Assembly (NCBI RefSeq): GCF_000428905.1
Contig: NZ_KE386819.1
Location: 30,230 to 94,229, forward strand
Direction of reading: 5' to 3'
Length of the DNA stretch: 64,000 nucleotides
Source of the DNA: Brumicola pallidula DSM 14239 = ACAM 615
GTDB lineage: Bacteria; Pseudomonadota; Gammaproteobacteria; Enterobacterales; Alteromonadaceae
Shown here: piece after piece, positions 36,908 to 45,753 of the stretch
Numbering within the stretch: position 1 is the first letter of the stretch
How the letters are laid out: each line of letters starts with the position of its first letter
Position numbers and translations under genes: made by a program
The notes under the pieces: model-generated
Told to the model about the DNA's origin: nothing
Database searches by the model: none
What the model saw: the letters and a program-made list of their open reading frames with translations, nothing else

Positions 36908-36909
36908 CA
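36870..36909 (+). repeat. 20-bp tandem duplication across the esterase stop codon
   Basis: CTAGTTTCTGCACTTTAACA occurs twice in direct succession (36870-36889 and 36890-36909). The unit is not a multiple of three, so the second copy is read in another frame and supplies the TAA that now ends the gene. Confidence 0.85.
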
Positions 36910-36993
36910 ATAGCGGCGAATTATTCCTAGTTATAATTCAAGCCAAAAAGGTCACTAAAAAGTGCATGCGTAATCTATTGAACCCCAACAGAA

Positions 36994-37007
36994 TTGATCA
37001 AGATCAT
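36994..37007. promoter_or_regulatory. FNR-like box upstream of the DUF6868 gene
   Basis: TTGATCAAGATCAT fits the FNR consensus at nine of ten fixed positions and lies 95 bases before the ATG at 37103. The palindromic core GATCAAGATC could also be chance in AT-rich DNA. Confidence 0.35.
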
Positions 37008-37102
37008 CACATCATAAGATGGTCTGACGGTTACATTGACAATGCCTGGTGCGCAACTCAACATGAATTGCGAATTAACAAACCTACCCATCAGGAATTG
37101 CA

Positions 37103-37351
37103 ATGGTTACGCTAACACAATTAACACAATTTTTAGGCTGGGCTTCGTTTATAAACATTTTGCTGCTATGTTTTATGGCGCTAATGTTGATATTAATGAG
37201 AAATTGGGTGACATCCATGCACAGTAAAATGTTTGCAATTCCGGCAAGTGAACTGCCTCTAATTTATTATAAATTCATGGCTAATTATAAAGTACTTACT
37301 GTCGTGTTTTTTTTGGTTCCTTACTTATCCCTCAAATGCATGGGCCAGTAA
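37103..37351 (+). CDS. DUF6868-type small membrane protein
   Basis: The 82-residue product has two membrane helices (FLGWASFINILLLCFMALML and a C-terminal one) and the pattern HSKMFAIPASELPLIYYKFMANYKVL that I associate with DUF6868. AGGA stands 6 bases before the ATG. The function is unknown. It is followed 51 bases later by the SpoIIAA-like gene in the same direction, so both may be co-transcribed. Confidence 0.65.
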   Translation: MVTLTQLTQFLGWASFINILLLCFMALMLILMRNWVTSMHSKMFAIPASELPLIYYKFMANYKVLTVVFFLVPYLSLKCMGQ

Positions 37352-37402
37352 AGCGAAAAGGGCAGGGTTAGTCATCTTTAACTAAAGTTGAGGTATATCA
37401 GT

Positions 37403-37783
37403 ATGAGTATTAAAAAACACGGTTTAACCGTAGGCATCGAACGAGTTGCCAACGAATTTTTTCTCACCTTAAAAGTATCAGGCAAATTGATGCATGATGA
37501 CTACGCCATTATTACGCCCATGCTTGATGCCGCACTTATACAGGTGAAGCAAGCTAAAATTAAAGCGCTAATCGACTGCACTGAACTTGAAGGATGGGAA
37601 TTTAGAGCCGCATGGGACGATTTTCAATTATCCCTCAATCACGGTAGTGAATTTACTAAAATTGCAATATATGGCAATAAAGGCTGGCAAAAGTTTGCAG
37701 CAAAACTGGCTCCGTGGTTTGTCTCGGGCGAAGTTGACTACTTTAAGACTGAGTCAGATGCCCTAGCTTGGTTAGTCGAGTAA
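37403..37783 (+). CDS. STAS/SpoIIAA-like protein
   Basis: The ~126-residue protein follows the SpoIIAA-like (DUF3478) family, with FLTLKVSGKLMHDDYAIITPML, KIKALIDCTELEGWEFRAAWDDF and KIAIYGNKGWQKFA. The fold resembles STAS and SEC14 domains, which bind small hydrophobic or nucleotide ligands. Biological function is unclear. A TTG at 37388 could extend it, but the ATG at 37403 with GAGG 9 bases upstream fits better. Confidence 0.85.
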   Translation: MSIKKHGLTVGIERVANEFFLTLKVSGKLMHDDYAIITPMLDAALIQVKQAKIKALIDCTELEGWEFRAAWDDFQLSLNHGSEFTKIAIYGNKGWQKFAAKLAPWFVSGEVDYFKTESDALAWLVE

Positions 37784-37819
37784 GCCCTATGGTGTTAGAG
37801 CCTACTTTTCAGACTACTG

Positions 37820-37841
37820 AAAAACGCATTATGGATGCGTT
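37820..37841 (-). terminator. Intrinsic terminator overlapping the end of the TIGR02647 gene
   Basis: Read on the minus strand, AACGCAT (complement of 37835-37841) pairs with ATGCGTT (complement of 37823-37829) over a 5-nt loop and is followed by further T residues (complement of 37820-37822). One arm lies in the last codons of the gene. Confidence 0.55.
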
Positions 37842-38065
37842 AGGGCCGATTGTATTACTGAGGCATGTTCAGCAAGATCATGTCCTAAGTCAGTTAAATA
37901 GCCACCATCAGGCCGGTTAATAATGCCTTTTTCAAATAAACGTTTTGCTGCAGCCACCATACCTGGGTCAGCATCATTATGCACCTTAAGCCCTTGCATC
38001 AAGCTCTTGTTTGGGAATTTTAAAATAAGATTGAGTTCTTCGGTAAGCTCATTATTGAAAGGCAT
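37829..38065 (-). CDS. TIGR02647 family protein
   Basis: The 78-residue protein beginning MPFNNELTEELNLILKFP, with GLKVHNDADPGMVAAAKRLF and the C-terminal DGGYLTDLGHDLAEHA, matches TIGR02647, a family of small gammaproteobacterial proteins of unknown function with a possible winged-helix character. The frame is open to 38131, but homology starts at 38065, where AGAGAAG precedes the ATG. Confidence 0.8.
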   Translation of the reverse strand: MPFNNELTEELNLILKFPNKSLMQGLKVHNDADPGMVAAAKRLFEKGIINRPDGGYLTDLGHDLAEHASVIQSALTHP

Positions 38066-38172
38066 AGACTTCTCTTTTTGGGTTGAAGTGCGACTAAAAA
38101 ATTGTATATCGTAAGCATATATCTGAAACAAAAAAAATACAAAGAATGATCATAAAAATTACATCTATATTG

Positions 38173-38203
38173 GCCTAGAGCTACCTAAATTGTGGCTCTA
38201 GGC
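38173..38203. terminator. Hairpin downstream of the RND pump operon
   Basis: GCCTAGAGC (38173-38181) and GCTCTAGGC (38195-38203) are perfect 9-bp arms, extended inside by AC/GT after a single mismatch, 15 bases past the RND gene end. There is no clear T-run, but the position fits transcription end or mRNA protection. Confidence 0.5.
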
Positions 38204-38218
38204 GGTTATTCCTTTTAC

Positions 38219-41200
38219 TTAAGCTGCATTTCTCTTTGTGTCACTTGTGTCTTCTGTGCTTCTGTTGTCAGTTTCACCATCATTCAATTCATCTGGTGAA
38301 TGATTCGATGCCAAAACCATATAAACACTCGGCAGCACTAACAGAGTAAATAGGGTCCCTACCAACATACCTGCAACCAATATAATCCCGATACTGTTTC
38401 TCGCCTCCGCTCCCGCACCAGTCACTAATACTAATGGGAAGTGGCCCAAAACAGTAGCCGCAGTTGTCATTAATACTGGCCTAAGTCTGGTTTGCGCAGC
38501 CAATTGTATGGCTTCTAATTTGGTATAGCCTATTTTCTGCATATGGTTAGCAAATTCTACTATCAAAATGCCATTTTTAGCGATAAGGCCCACCAAGGTA
38601 ATAAAGCCGACCTGTGAGTAAATATTGATCGTTGTAAAGTCTAAAAACGCAAACATCATGGCACCAGCGAGTGCCAAAGGAACGCTACCTAACAAAACCA
38701 CCAGCGGGTCTCTAAAACTATTAAACTGGACTGCCAGCACCAGAAAGACAAAAATCAGTGCAACTAACAAAACACCTTCAAGGCTATTTCCTTCAAGTCT
38801 TATTTGGCGTGACTCACCAGCGTAATCAATACTGTAGTCAACAGGAAGAAGTCGCGCAGCAGCGTCTTCCAACGCGCGCAATCCTTGCTCTTTAGTGGTT
38901 CCAGGAATAACTTCGCCAAATATCCTAAATGCGTTTTTTTGTTGAAACTTACTCAATACACGCGGTGCAGTTTCGGTCACTAACGTCGCGATAGTGCGAA
39001 CAGGGACTAAATCACCAGCGGGCGTGCGAATTTGAAGATCGAGTATGGCCTCGGGGTTTGCTCTTCCTGCTTCGTCAATCATAGGAATTACGCGGTAAGC
39101 TCGTCCATCTTGATTGTAGCGATTAACGAAGTTACCCGATAACAACACTTCCAGTTGTCGACTAACGCTGGTTAAGTCCATACCTAAGTCGGCAATACGT
39201 TCTCTATTTAAATTAAAGCGCGCTTGGGGTAAATCAATCTTTAAGTCGGTATCTGCAAAAAGGAACTTTTCACTGGCAATAGCAGCTTGCACCATTTTGT
39301 TTGCATTCACCTTCATATCTTCATAAGAATCAGTGCTAAGTACGACCAATTCAACTGAAAAATTACCGGATGTCGGCAGGGCCGATTCCAAAACAGGGAA
39401 TGCTTTCAGTCCGGTTACAGATGAAAGAGAGGCGAAGGCTTTCCAAAACATGTCTTGTGTGCTTTGTTCTCTCTCGCTAGAACCAACGAAATCAACCCCA
39501 CTGAATGCGCCTAGTGGATTCACGATTTGCCACATGAACTTGGCACCCTCAAGTTCTTTCATCGTGTCTACAATACCGTCCATTTTGTTCATAGTGTACT
39601 CTAAAGAAGCGTCAGGCGAAGATTCGACAATAACGTTAATACTCGATTGGTCTTCCGTTGGTGCGAGCTCCTTTAATGAGAATAAATAGAATGGGACTGT
39701 AAGCAAAGAAAGGAATATAGCTATGGTTAGAACTTGCGCTTTCCATTCAATGGTGCGAATTAATACTTTTCCATATGCTGTTTTTAGGCGTTCGAAAAAG
39801 CCGTTTACTTTGCGCGTCAACTTGCCCTCTTTGCCACCTTCTGGCGACGCATAAGCACTCATGATAGGAGATAGCGTGATGGCGACAAAACCGGATATCA
39901 ACACGGCGATAGCCAAAGTAAAAGCAAACTCTTTAAACAATGCGCCAGTGAGTCCGGATAATAGCCCAATCGGGGCGTAAACAGCGGCAAGCGTAATCGT
40001 CATGCTGATAATCGGCGCCAGTAACTGTCTTGAGCTTGCCAGTGCGGCTTCCATTCTGCTCATACCCTGGCGCATATATCGAGCAACGTTCTCCACCACA
40101 ACGATCGCATCATCAACCACCAAACCGACTGACAAAACGATGGCGAGCACGGTTAGCAGATTCAGCGTGAAGCCCATCAATGTCATGGCTGCAATGGCAC
40201 CTAGAATGGAAATGGGAATCGTAATGAGAGGGACTAAGGCGGTTCTAAATGAACCCATCATGGCAACTACGACCAACCCAACGAGAAGGATGGTTTCAGC
40301 TAAGGTGATGAATATCTCTCGCAATGCACTGCGCATATAAATAGTACCATCATAGCCATCGGTAATACTCAAACCTTGGGGTAACGTTAGATTTATTTTA
40401 TCTAACATTTTATATACACGATCGCCAATTTCTATTTCATTTGCACCAGGCAATGGCCACACAGAAATGTATAAAACGGTTTTTTTGTCTAAACGAGAAC
40501 TCACTTGGCCCTCTTCCTCACCTAATTTTACTTCGGCAATATCTTTGATTCGTACCTGGGCACCATCTACTTGGCGAATAATAAGGTTTTCAAATTCTTC
40601 GGCGCTGCTAAGAGAGGTGTCGGTTAATAGGCCGATGCGTTGCTGCGCGTTTTCACTGCGCCCTACAGTAGCAACTAGGTTGTTTGCGCGCAGTGCCTCA
40701 GAAACGTCATCGGCTGCAACATCAAGGGCTGCCATTTTTTCTGTATTTAACCAAATACGCATTGCTGGAGAACGCCCGCCTTCAAGTCCAACACGCTGTA
40801 CACCGGGGATGGTGGACAAACTAGGCACAACACGACGAGAAAGATAATCAGTAACCTCCAAGCGCGACATACCTGCGATTTCTTCATCGTAGTTAACCGT
40901 CAAATAGAACACAGCAAAGGGTCTGTCGGCCCTTACTACTTGAACAGAAGGATCTTCAGCACCGGAGGGTAATTCAAAGCGGATTTGGTCAAGCCTTGAT
41001 GAAAGTTCAGCTAACGCCCGTGTACTATCAACGCCAAGGCGCAACCATAACGTTACCGTACTAACACCGGATGTTGTGTTTGAATCGATGTAGTCGATAC
41101 CAGGAACAGAAGCCGCTGCTCGTTCGATTGGTTCTGTAACAAAACCTTGCACGACTTCAGCTGATGCGCCTATATAGGGTGTAACAATTTGCAGTGATGC

Positions 41201-41356
41201 GCTCTCAATTTTTGGAAATTGTAGTATAGGTAATTCAATCGCTGCGCGAATACCTACCAAGCACAGGGTGAGTGATAATACGATGGCTAGAATAGGGCGC
41301 TTACAAAAAATATCCATAATGCTAGGCTTGCCAAGGTCAGGTTTTGGATTATCCAT
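38219..41356 (-). CDS. RND-family efflux transporter, inner-membrane permease
   Basis: The 1045-residue protein has the twelve-helix RND layout with two large periplasmic domains. Typical segments are the N-terminal FCKRPILAIVLSLTL, the TM4 motif GLVVDDAIVVVENVARYM carrying the proton-relay Asp pair, VYAPIGLLSGLTG, and the C-terminal GLIAKNGILIVEFAN. It belongs to the HAE1 (AcrB/MexK-like) class that exports hydrophobic drugs, detergents or lipids in exchange for protons. The adaptor gene ends 5 bases upstream, so both are one operon. No outer-membrane channel gene is present, so it would use a TolC encoded elsewhere. The substrate is not predictable. Confidence 0.95.
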   Translation of the reverse strand: MDNPKPDLGKPSIMDIFCKRPILAIVLSLTLCLVGIRAAIELPILQFPKIESASLQIVTPYIGASAEVVQGFVTEPIERAAASVPGIDYIDSNTTSGVSTVTLWLRLGVDSTRALAELSSRLDQIRFELPSGAEDPSVQVVRADRPFAVFYLTVNYDEEIAGMSRLEVTDYLSRRVVPSLSTIPGVQRVGLEGGRSPAMRIWLNTEKMAALDVAADDVSEALRANNLVATVGRSENAQQRIGLLTDTSLSSAEEFENLIIRQVDGAQVRIKDIAEVKLGEEEGQVSSRLDKKTVLYISVWPLPGANEIEIGDRVYKMLDKINLTLPQGLSITDGYDGTIYMRSALREIFITLAETILLVGLVVVAMMGSFRTALVPLITIPISILGAIAAMTLMGFTLNLLTVLAIVLSVGLVVDDAIVVVENVARYMRQGMSRMEAALASSRQLLAPIISMTITLAAVYAPIGLLSGLTGALFKEFAFTLAIAVLISGFVAITLSPIMSAYASPEGGKEGKLTRKVNGFFERLKTAYGKVLIRTIEWKAQVLTIAIFLSLLTVPFYLFSLKELAPTEDQSSINVIVESSPDASLEYTMNKMDGIVDTMKELEGAKFMWQIVNPLGAFSGVDFVGSSEREQSTQDMFWKAFASLSSVTGLKAFPVLESALPTSGNFSVELVVLSTDSYEDMKVNANKMVQAAIASEKFLFADTDLKIDLPQARFNLNRERIADLGMDLTSVSRQLEVLLSGNFVNRYNQDGRAYRVIPMIDEAGRANPEAILDLQIRTPAGDLVPVRTIATLVTETAPRVLSKFQQKNAFRIFGEVIPGTTKEQGLRALEDAAARLLPVDYSIDYAGESRQIRLEGNSLEGVLLVALIFVFLVLAVQFNSFRDPLVVLLGSVPLALAGAMMFAFLDFTTINIYSQVGFITLVGLIAKNGILIVEFANHMQKIGYTKLEAIQLAAQTRLRPVLMTTAATVLGHFPLVLVTGAGAEARNSIGIILVAGMLVGTLFTLLVLPSVYMVLASNHSPDELNDGETDNRSTEDTSDTKRNAA

Positions 41357-41361
41357 AATCC

Positions 41362-42456
41362 TTATTCGCCTTGTTCATCGGTATAAACTAAAATGCCTTC
41401 ACGCAATTTGAATGAACCCTGCGTGGCAATAATATCGTTTAATTGCAGGCTATTACTCGACGCGATATCGATGATACTACTTTCATTTTCTTTCGAAATA
41501 ACCGTAACAACATGACGAGCGGCGCGCCAATTGTTCATGTCATCTTTGGTTAGTTTAAAAACATAAGTGCCAAAAGCGTCATGTCTAATTGCCTTAGTAG
41601 GGAGTCGAACCACTTCTTTTGAGGAATAAACCGGTAACAAAACTGAAACAATAGTGCCCGGTTTTAATTTTACTTGAAATGTTGTCAGTTCTGCGCGCAC
41701 CCTCAAGTTTCTGGAACGTGTGGATATTTCTTGATCAATTGCGGCGATGACTGCGGTTGCATCAAAGAGTCCCAAATTAGTGGAACTGACCGTGACTTTG
41801 GTTCCTACGCTTAAGTTTGAATAAGCCTGCGGGATATTGAAATCTACCCATACGGTATTTGAATCACTAACCAGCTTTGTGGTCATGGTGTCAGCGGCCA
41901 AAAATGCGCCGGTCTCGAGTTGGTGTAATCCTGCTTGACCAGCAAAAGGCGCAATAACAGTTTTCTTTGCAATAACTGCTTCAAGTGACCGTTTGCGTGC
42001 GTTTGATACGGCTAATTGTGCTTTAGCTCTGTCGTACTGTTCGCGGCTCGAGGCACGTTGTTCGAGCAATTTTTCAAAGCGGGTGACATCAAGTTCTGCA
42101 ATCATTATTTCTGCATCAATAGCGTCTAATTGCGCTAACTCGTCATCAATTTGCATTCTCAGCAGAACCGCACCTTTCTCGACTTTGCCTCCCGATTTGA
42201 AGCCAATGTAAGTAACAACACCTTCTAGTTCGTTACGAATTTCTAAACTGTGTATCGGTAAAATTGAGCCAATAAGTCGTAAATTAGGTTGCCAAATCGA
42301 TGTTTCAACCTTTTCAATCCTTACCGTTTCACTGGGCTCTGGAAATGACTCGCCAAAAGCGATTGCAGCCATAACTTGGTTGAACTTAACAAACCCAAGT
42401 GAGCCGACAACGGCAAAAAAAAATACAATTGTTACTAACCAACGACGCCAGTGCAT
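41362..42456 (-). CDS. RND efflux periplasmic adaptor (membrane fusion protein)
   Basis: A single N-terminal membrane anchor (WLVTIVFFFAVVGSLGFV) is followed by the lipoyl/barrel-sandwich halves (LEIRNELEGVVTYIGFKSGGKVEKGAVLLRM and KKTVIAPFAGQAGLHQLETG) around an alpha-helical hairpin (about residues 105-165), then a beta-barrel domain. This is the AcrA/MexJ type that links the permease to TolC. The 364-residue length is normal. AGGAG stands 6 bases before the ATG. It is the first gene of the pump operon, and no regulator is adjacent. Confidence 0.93.
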   Translation of the reverse strand: MHWRRWLVTIVFFFAVVGSLGFVKFNQVMAAIAFGESFPEPSETVRIEKVETSIWQPNLRLIGSILPIHSLEIRNELEGVVTYIGFKSGGKVEKGAVLLRMQIDDELAQLDAIDAEIMIAELDVTRFEKLLEQRASSREQYDRAKAQLAVSNARKRSLEAVIAKKTVIAPFAGQAGLHQLETGAFLAADTMTTKLVSDSNTVWVDFNIPQAYSNLSVGTKVTVSSTNLGLFDATAVIAAIDQEISTRSRNLRVRAELTTFQVKLKPGTIVSVLLPVYSSKEVVRLPTKAIRHDAFGTYVFKLTKDDMNNWRAARHVVTVISKENESSIIDIASSNSLQLNDIIATQGSFKLREGILVYTDEQGE

Positions 42457-42665
42457 CCAATGCTCCTACCCATGTAATCAAAAGGGTCCATAGACTGCTT
42501 ATATTTACAGCAATTGACCATGGAGTAACCAAAACGCCAGCATAATAATACGCCAACATCATTATTACACGGTTAATTTAGGATAAGTTCATGCATTACA
42601 TAATTGTCATTAAAAAGGCTTCATAAAACATCTAAAATTGTGAATAGGCTGGGATTATTTACACC

Positions 42666-43322
42666 TCAGGTCTTGGAATTAGCTTCGAACATCGCCTTCA
42701 TTTTATTAGCAAACGCGACGAAGTTTTGTTTCATTGTGGTTTTTAGTTTAATACTCAATTCGGAGAGGATAACCACACCCTCAATATTAATTGTAGGGGC
42801 GTGCAGTGATGCAACCGATGGCGCTTTATTTTTCGAACTGCCGAGTATACAAAAAGCCTTTGATAGTACGTTCACATTTTCAGGAACGAAAATTTTATCA
42901 CTACCCAATATACTCATCACTTTTACCGTTACGTTAGAGCTGGTAAAACGCGCGTCTGTAAAGTCGAGAGTTGAGCCTCCAAGGATCGTAAATAGCCTAA
43001 TTTCTTTGGGTACAATCCAAACACCGCTGCGCTCGGTCTCGCCCAAAATGTTGACCAGGGTTTCGCTGTCTTCAGCTGGGGCTTGGCTATAGTGTACAGA
43101 AAATTGCTGTTCTTTATGTTTCTTCAATGTATCGTCTGGTGCAGCATCTAAATCTTGAATTTGGTCAACCATTTCTTGGTGAGATGATGTCGCAATAACT
43201 GCATCTAGTCGGCGCTCAAAAGCTTCATTAGAAATAATACCATGGCTGTAATTATGAATAAGCACGTCAATTACTTCTTCTTTTACTTGCTCGATGGGTC
43301 TGTCTTCTAATTTTACTGGCAT
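42666..43322 (-). CDS. DUF1707 / LiaF-like C-terminal domain protein
   Basis: The N-terminal part (LEDRPIEQVKEEVIDVLIHNYSHGIISNEAFERRLDAVI) is a DUF1707-like helical module. The C-terminal part (residues ~100-190; VWIVPKEIRLFTILGGSTLDFTDARF, VKVMSILGSDKIFVPENVNV) is the LiaF-type beta-helix of cell-wall-stress sensors. No membrane helix is seen between them, unlike LiaF. The second ATG at 43322 is preferred over 43328 because AAGGA stands 8 bases before it. The role may be envelope stress sensing. A good operator-like palindrome lies upstream. Confidence 0.78.
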   Translation of the reverse strand: MPVKLEDRPIEQVKEEVIDVLIHNYSHGIISNEAFERRLDAVIATSSHQEMVDQIQDLDAAPDDTLKKHKEQQFSVHYSQAPAEDSETLVNILGETERSGVWIVPKEIRLFTILGGSTLDFTDARFTSSNVTVKVMSILGSDKIFVPENVNVLSKAFCILGSSKNKAPSVASLHAPTINIEGVVILSELSIKLKTTMKQNFVAFANKMKAMFEANSKT

Positions 43323-43498
43323 AGTCATATTCCTTTATTGTCGTTATGCCAACACATAAAGCAAAGCGCGTACCAAAAATAATCTACATATAAAACATAG
43401 TGTTAAATTATTTTTAAATTGCTTGCTTGGTCATATTTGCGAATAATTAGTCTTATGAACGAAATATCACAGTTTTACTTAAGTGTTTTCTTTATTTA

Positions 43499-43514
43499 AA
43501 GTAAGCGCTCACTT
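43499..43514. promoter_or_regulatory. 16-bp near-perfect palindrome in a divergent region
   Basis: AAGTAAGCGCTCACTT is symmetrical except for one pair, centred on AGCGCT, in the 411-bp region between the LiaF-like gene and yaeQ. This is the look of a TetR- or LacI-type operator. The regulator is not encoded next to it. The rest of the region shows nothing else. Confidence 0.45.
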
Positions 43515-43733
43515 GGCGTACATGCGAAGGCAAGTTACTTTGCGCATTGACAAATATAGTTAAAAGCACAGCGCGTCAATTTGTTCTTGTTTAGCTAATC
43601 GATGCATTCTTTTAAAAAGATAATTTATATGTAGTGTACACTCTACTCAAACGCGTTTTACAACGTACTCTCAACTGTAATTTATGCCGAATTGCAATAA
43701 CGCAGAAACCTTAAGTGAACAACTGAAAACTCA

Positions 43734-44276
43734 ATGGCTCTTAAACCTACAATTTATAAATTTAATATCACGCTTGCTGACATAAATAATCATCACTATC
43801 CCAATTTAAATTTGACTGTTGCACAACATCCTTCTGAAACGATCGAACGTATGATTGTTCGCCTACTGGTATTTTGTCTTCATTCCTTTGATGATAGCGA
43901 AAATTTATTGGCTTTCACCAAAGGCTTAAGTTCAGTAGACGATCCCGACATTTGGCAAAAAACATTGGACGACCAATTATTGAGTTGGATTGATGTTGGA
44001 GAGCCAAGTTTTGATAGAATGAAAAAAGCCTGCCGACTTGCAAAAAATACATTTGTGTATAGTTTCAATACAAAATCTGACGTTTGGTGGAAACAAAATA
44101 AATCGCAATTTGAAACGCTACCCATTCAGTTTTTTGCGTTTCAATGGCCGCAAATTCAGGCCTTAGCTAAACAAGTGGAACGCAAGTCAAGTTGGTCTAT
44201 TACTATAAGCGATGACTCTTTGTATGTGAGCACAGCGATCGAACAATTAGAAATGAATTGGCGGGTTTTAAAGTAG
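43734..44276 (+). CDS. yaeQ: YaeQ family protein
   Basis: The 180-residue protein matches YaeQ across its length: ALKPTIYKFNITLADINNHHYPNLNLTVAQHPSETIERMIVRLL, DDPDIWQKTLDDQLLSWIDVGEPS, and the C-terminal WSITISDDSLYVS. The fold is PD-(D/E)XK-nuclease-like, with the acidic residues of DDPDIW and the late Glu/Lys pattern, yet no nuclease activity is established in what I know. In E. coli it was linked to suppression of an rfaH defect. The acyltransferase gene starts 45 bases downstream. Confidence 0.92.
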   Translation: MALKPTIYKFNITLADINNHHYPNLNLTVAQHPSETIERMIVRLLVFCLHSFDDSENLLAFTKGLSSVDDPDIWQKTLDDQLLSWIDVGEPSFDRMKKACRLAKNTFVYSFNTKSDVWWKQNKSQFETLPIQFFAFQWPQIQALAKQVERKSSWSITISDDSLYVSTAIEQLEMNWRVLK

Positions 44277-44321
44277 GCCCAAATTCGTGCAATCTGATAT
44301 AACTGAGGTAAAAACCAAGAT

Positions 44322-45701
44322 ATGACGTCTAAATTTGACGAAATCAGGCCATATGACAATGCTGATTTACCCCAAGTCCTAAAAAATTTAGTTGATAACG
44401 AAGAATTCATCCGTACTTTAGTTGCCTTTCGTTTTGCTAAATGGCCTCCATTTTCTAAGCCAATATTTGGTTTTTTTATTAAACAATATGTTAGTAAAAA
44501 AATAAAAAGCATAACCAGTTTACGTGACTTTCAGGTCATGGTTGAACCTTACATGAAGCGCATGCTAACGAAGACGACGAAGGGATTAACGGTGACTGGC
44601 CTGGACACCCTCGATTTGTCTACACCGTATTTGTTTGTCAGTAATCATAGAGATATTGCGCTCGATCCGGCCTTCGTTAATTGGGTGCTGCACATCAATG
44701 GGCAAGACACGGTTCGAATTGCGGTTGGCGACAATTTGTTGAGTAAAGGTTGGGTTGCCGACATTCTTCGTTTGAATAAGTGTTTTGTGGTTCAACGCTC
44801 TGTAGAAGGACGTAGAGAAAAATTGGCGGCTGCGAAGTTACTCAGTGAGTATATTGAATGTTCGCTAAAAAACGATAATCAACACCTTTGGATTGCACAA
44901 CGTGAGGGCCGAGCAAAAGACGGCATTGATGTCACTAACCCTGCTATTGTTTCTATGCTGTCTTTAAATAAACCCAAAGATATTGATTTCTGTGACTATA
45001 TTGCAAATTTAAGTATTGTACCTGTTTCTATTTCCTACGAATTTGATCCATGTGATGTAAGTAAAGCAAAAGAGTTGTGCCAAGCTGAAAAAGTGGGTGG
45101 CTACGACAAACCTGATAACGAAGATATGCAAAGTATCGTGAATGGTATAACCGGTCAAAAAGGCAGAGTGAATGTGCACTTCGGAAAACTCGTCGGTAAT
45201 CAATTTTCCAATGCGAAGGAGGTTTCTGCTTTTATCGATAAAGAAATTTTGTCAGGTTACCAAACCTTTTCTACTTCCAGCGTTGCACTCTCTTTGTTGC
45301 ATGGTGATCAGCAAAACAAACAAATAAAAACGGCTCCATCTAACGAAGAGTCAGTAAAGCATTATGTGGAGTCTCAACTAGCGGAGCTTAGTAAAGAGTC
45401 TCAACTAGCGGAGCTTAGTAAAGAGTCTCAACTAGCGGAGCTTAGTAAAGAGTCTCAACTAGCGGAGCTTAGTAAAGAGTCTCAACTAGCGGAGCTTAGT
45501 AAAGAGTCTCAACTAGCGGAGCTTAGTAAAGAGTCTCAACTAGCGGAGCTTAGTAAAGAGTCTCAACTGGCGAAGCTTTATACAGAGTATCAACAAGCAA
45601 AGCGTTATATAGAGTCTCGGCTAACGATGCTGAATTCTGAAGAGCAGCAAAAATTGTTAGAAATGTACGCCAACCCGCTTATTAGGCAACAGCAGCAGTG
45701 A
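44322..45701 (+). CDS. PlsC-like acyltransferase with C-terminal nonapeptide repeats
   Basis: The N-terminal ~330 residues are an acyltransferase of the glycerolphosphate type. They have the SNHRDIALDPAF block (His109 and nearby Asp as catalytic residues), CFVVQRSVEGRREKLAAAK, WIAQREGRAKDGID with the substrate-binding Gly-Arg, and NLSIVPVSISYEFDP. It probably acts at the inner membrane in lipid or glycan acylation. The C-terminus carries seven identical nonapeptides ESQLAELSK and three diverged ones, predicted as a long charged coiled coil. The repeats are perfect at DNA level, so length variation between strains is expected. It may be co-transcribed with yaeQ. Confidence 0.85.
   Translation: MTSKFDEIRPYDNADLPQVLKNLVDNEEFIRTLVAFRFAKWPPFSKPIFGFFIKQYVSKKIKSITSLRDFQVMVEPYMKRMLTKTTKGLTVTGLDTLDLSTPYLFVSNHRDIALDPAFVNWVLHINGQDTVRIAVGDNLLSKGWVADILRLNKCFVVQRSVEGRREKLAAAKLLSEYIECSLKNDNQHLWIAQREGRAKDGIDVTNPAIVSMLSLNKPKDIDFCDYIANLSIVPVSISYEFDPCDVSKAKELCQAEKVGGYDKPDNEDMQSIVNGITGQKGRVNVHFGKLVGNQFSNAKEVSAFIDKEILSGYQTFSTSSVALSLLHGDQQNKQIKTAPSNEESVKHYVESQLAELSKESQLAELSKESQLAELSKESQLAELSKESQLAELSKESQLAELSKESQLAELSKESQLAKLYTEYQQAKRYIESRLTMLNSEEQQKLLEMYANPLIRQQQQ
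45369..45557 (+). repeat. 27-bp coding VNTR, seven perfect copies
   Basis: Seven identical 27-bp units beginning GAGTCTCAACTAGCGGAGCT follow without interruption, and three diverged units extend to about 45638. Each encodes ESQLAELSK. The unit is a multiple of three, so copy-number change keeps the frame. Confidence 0.95.
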
Positions 45702-45753
45702 AATGTACTTTGGCACTATTTTCATACTTGCCTGCACCACTTAGCAAAAGTAG

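Noticed and set aside
37036-37227. 63-codon frame overlapping the DUF6868 gene
   Set aside because: The other frame has a ribosome site and family pattern, so this one is a shadow.
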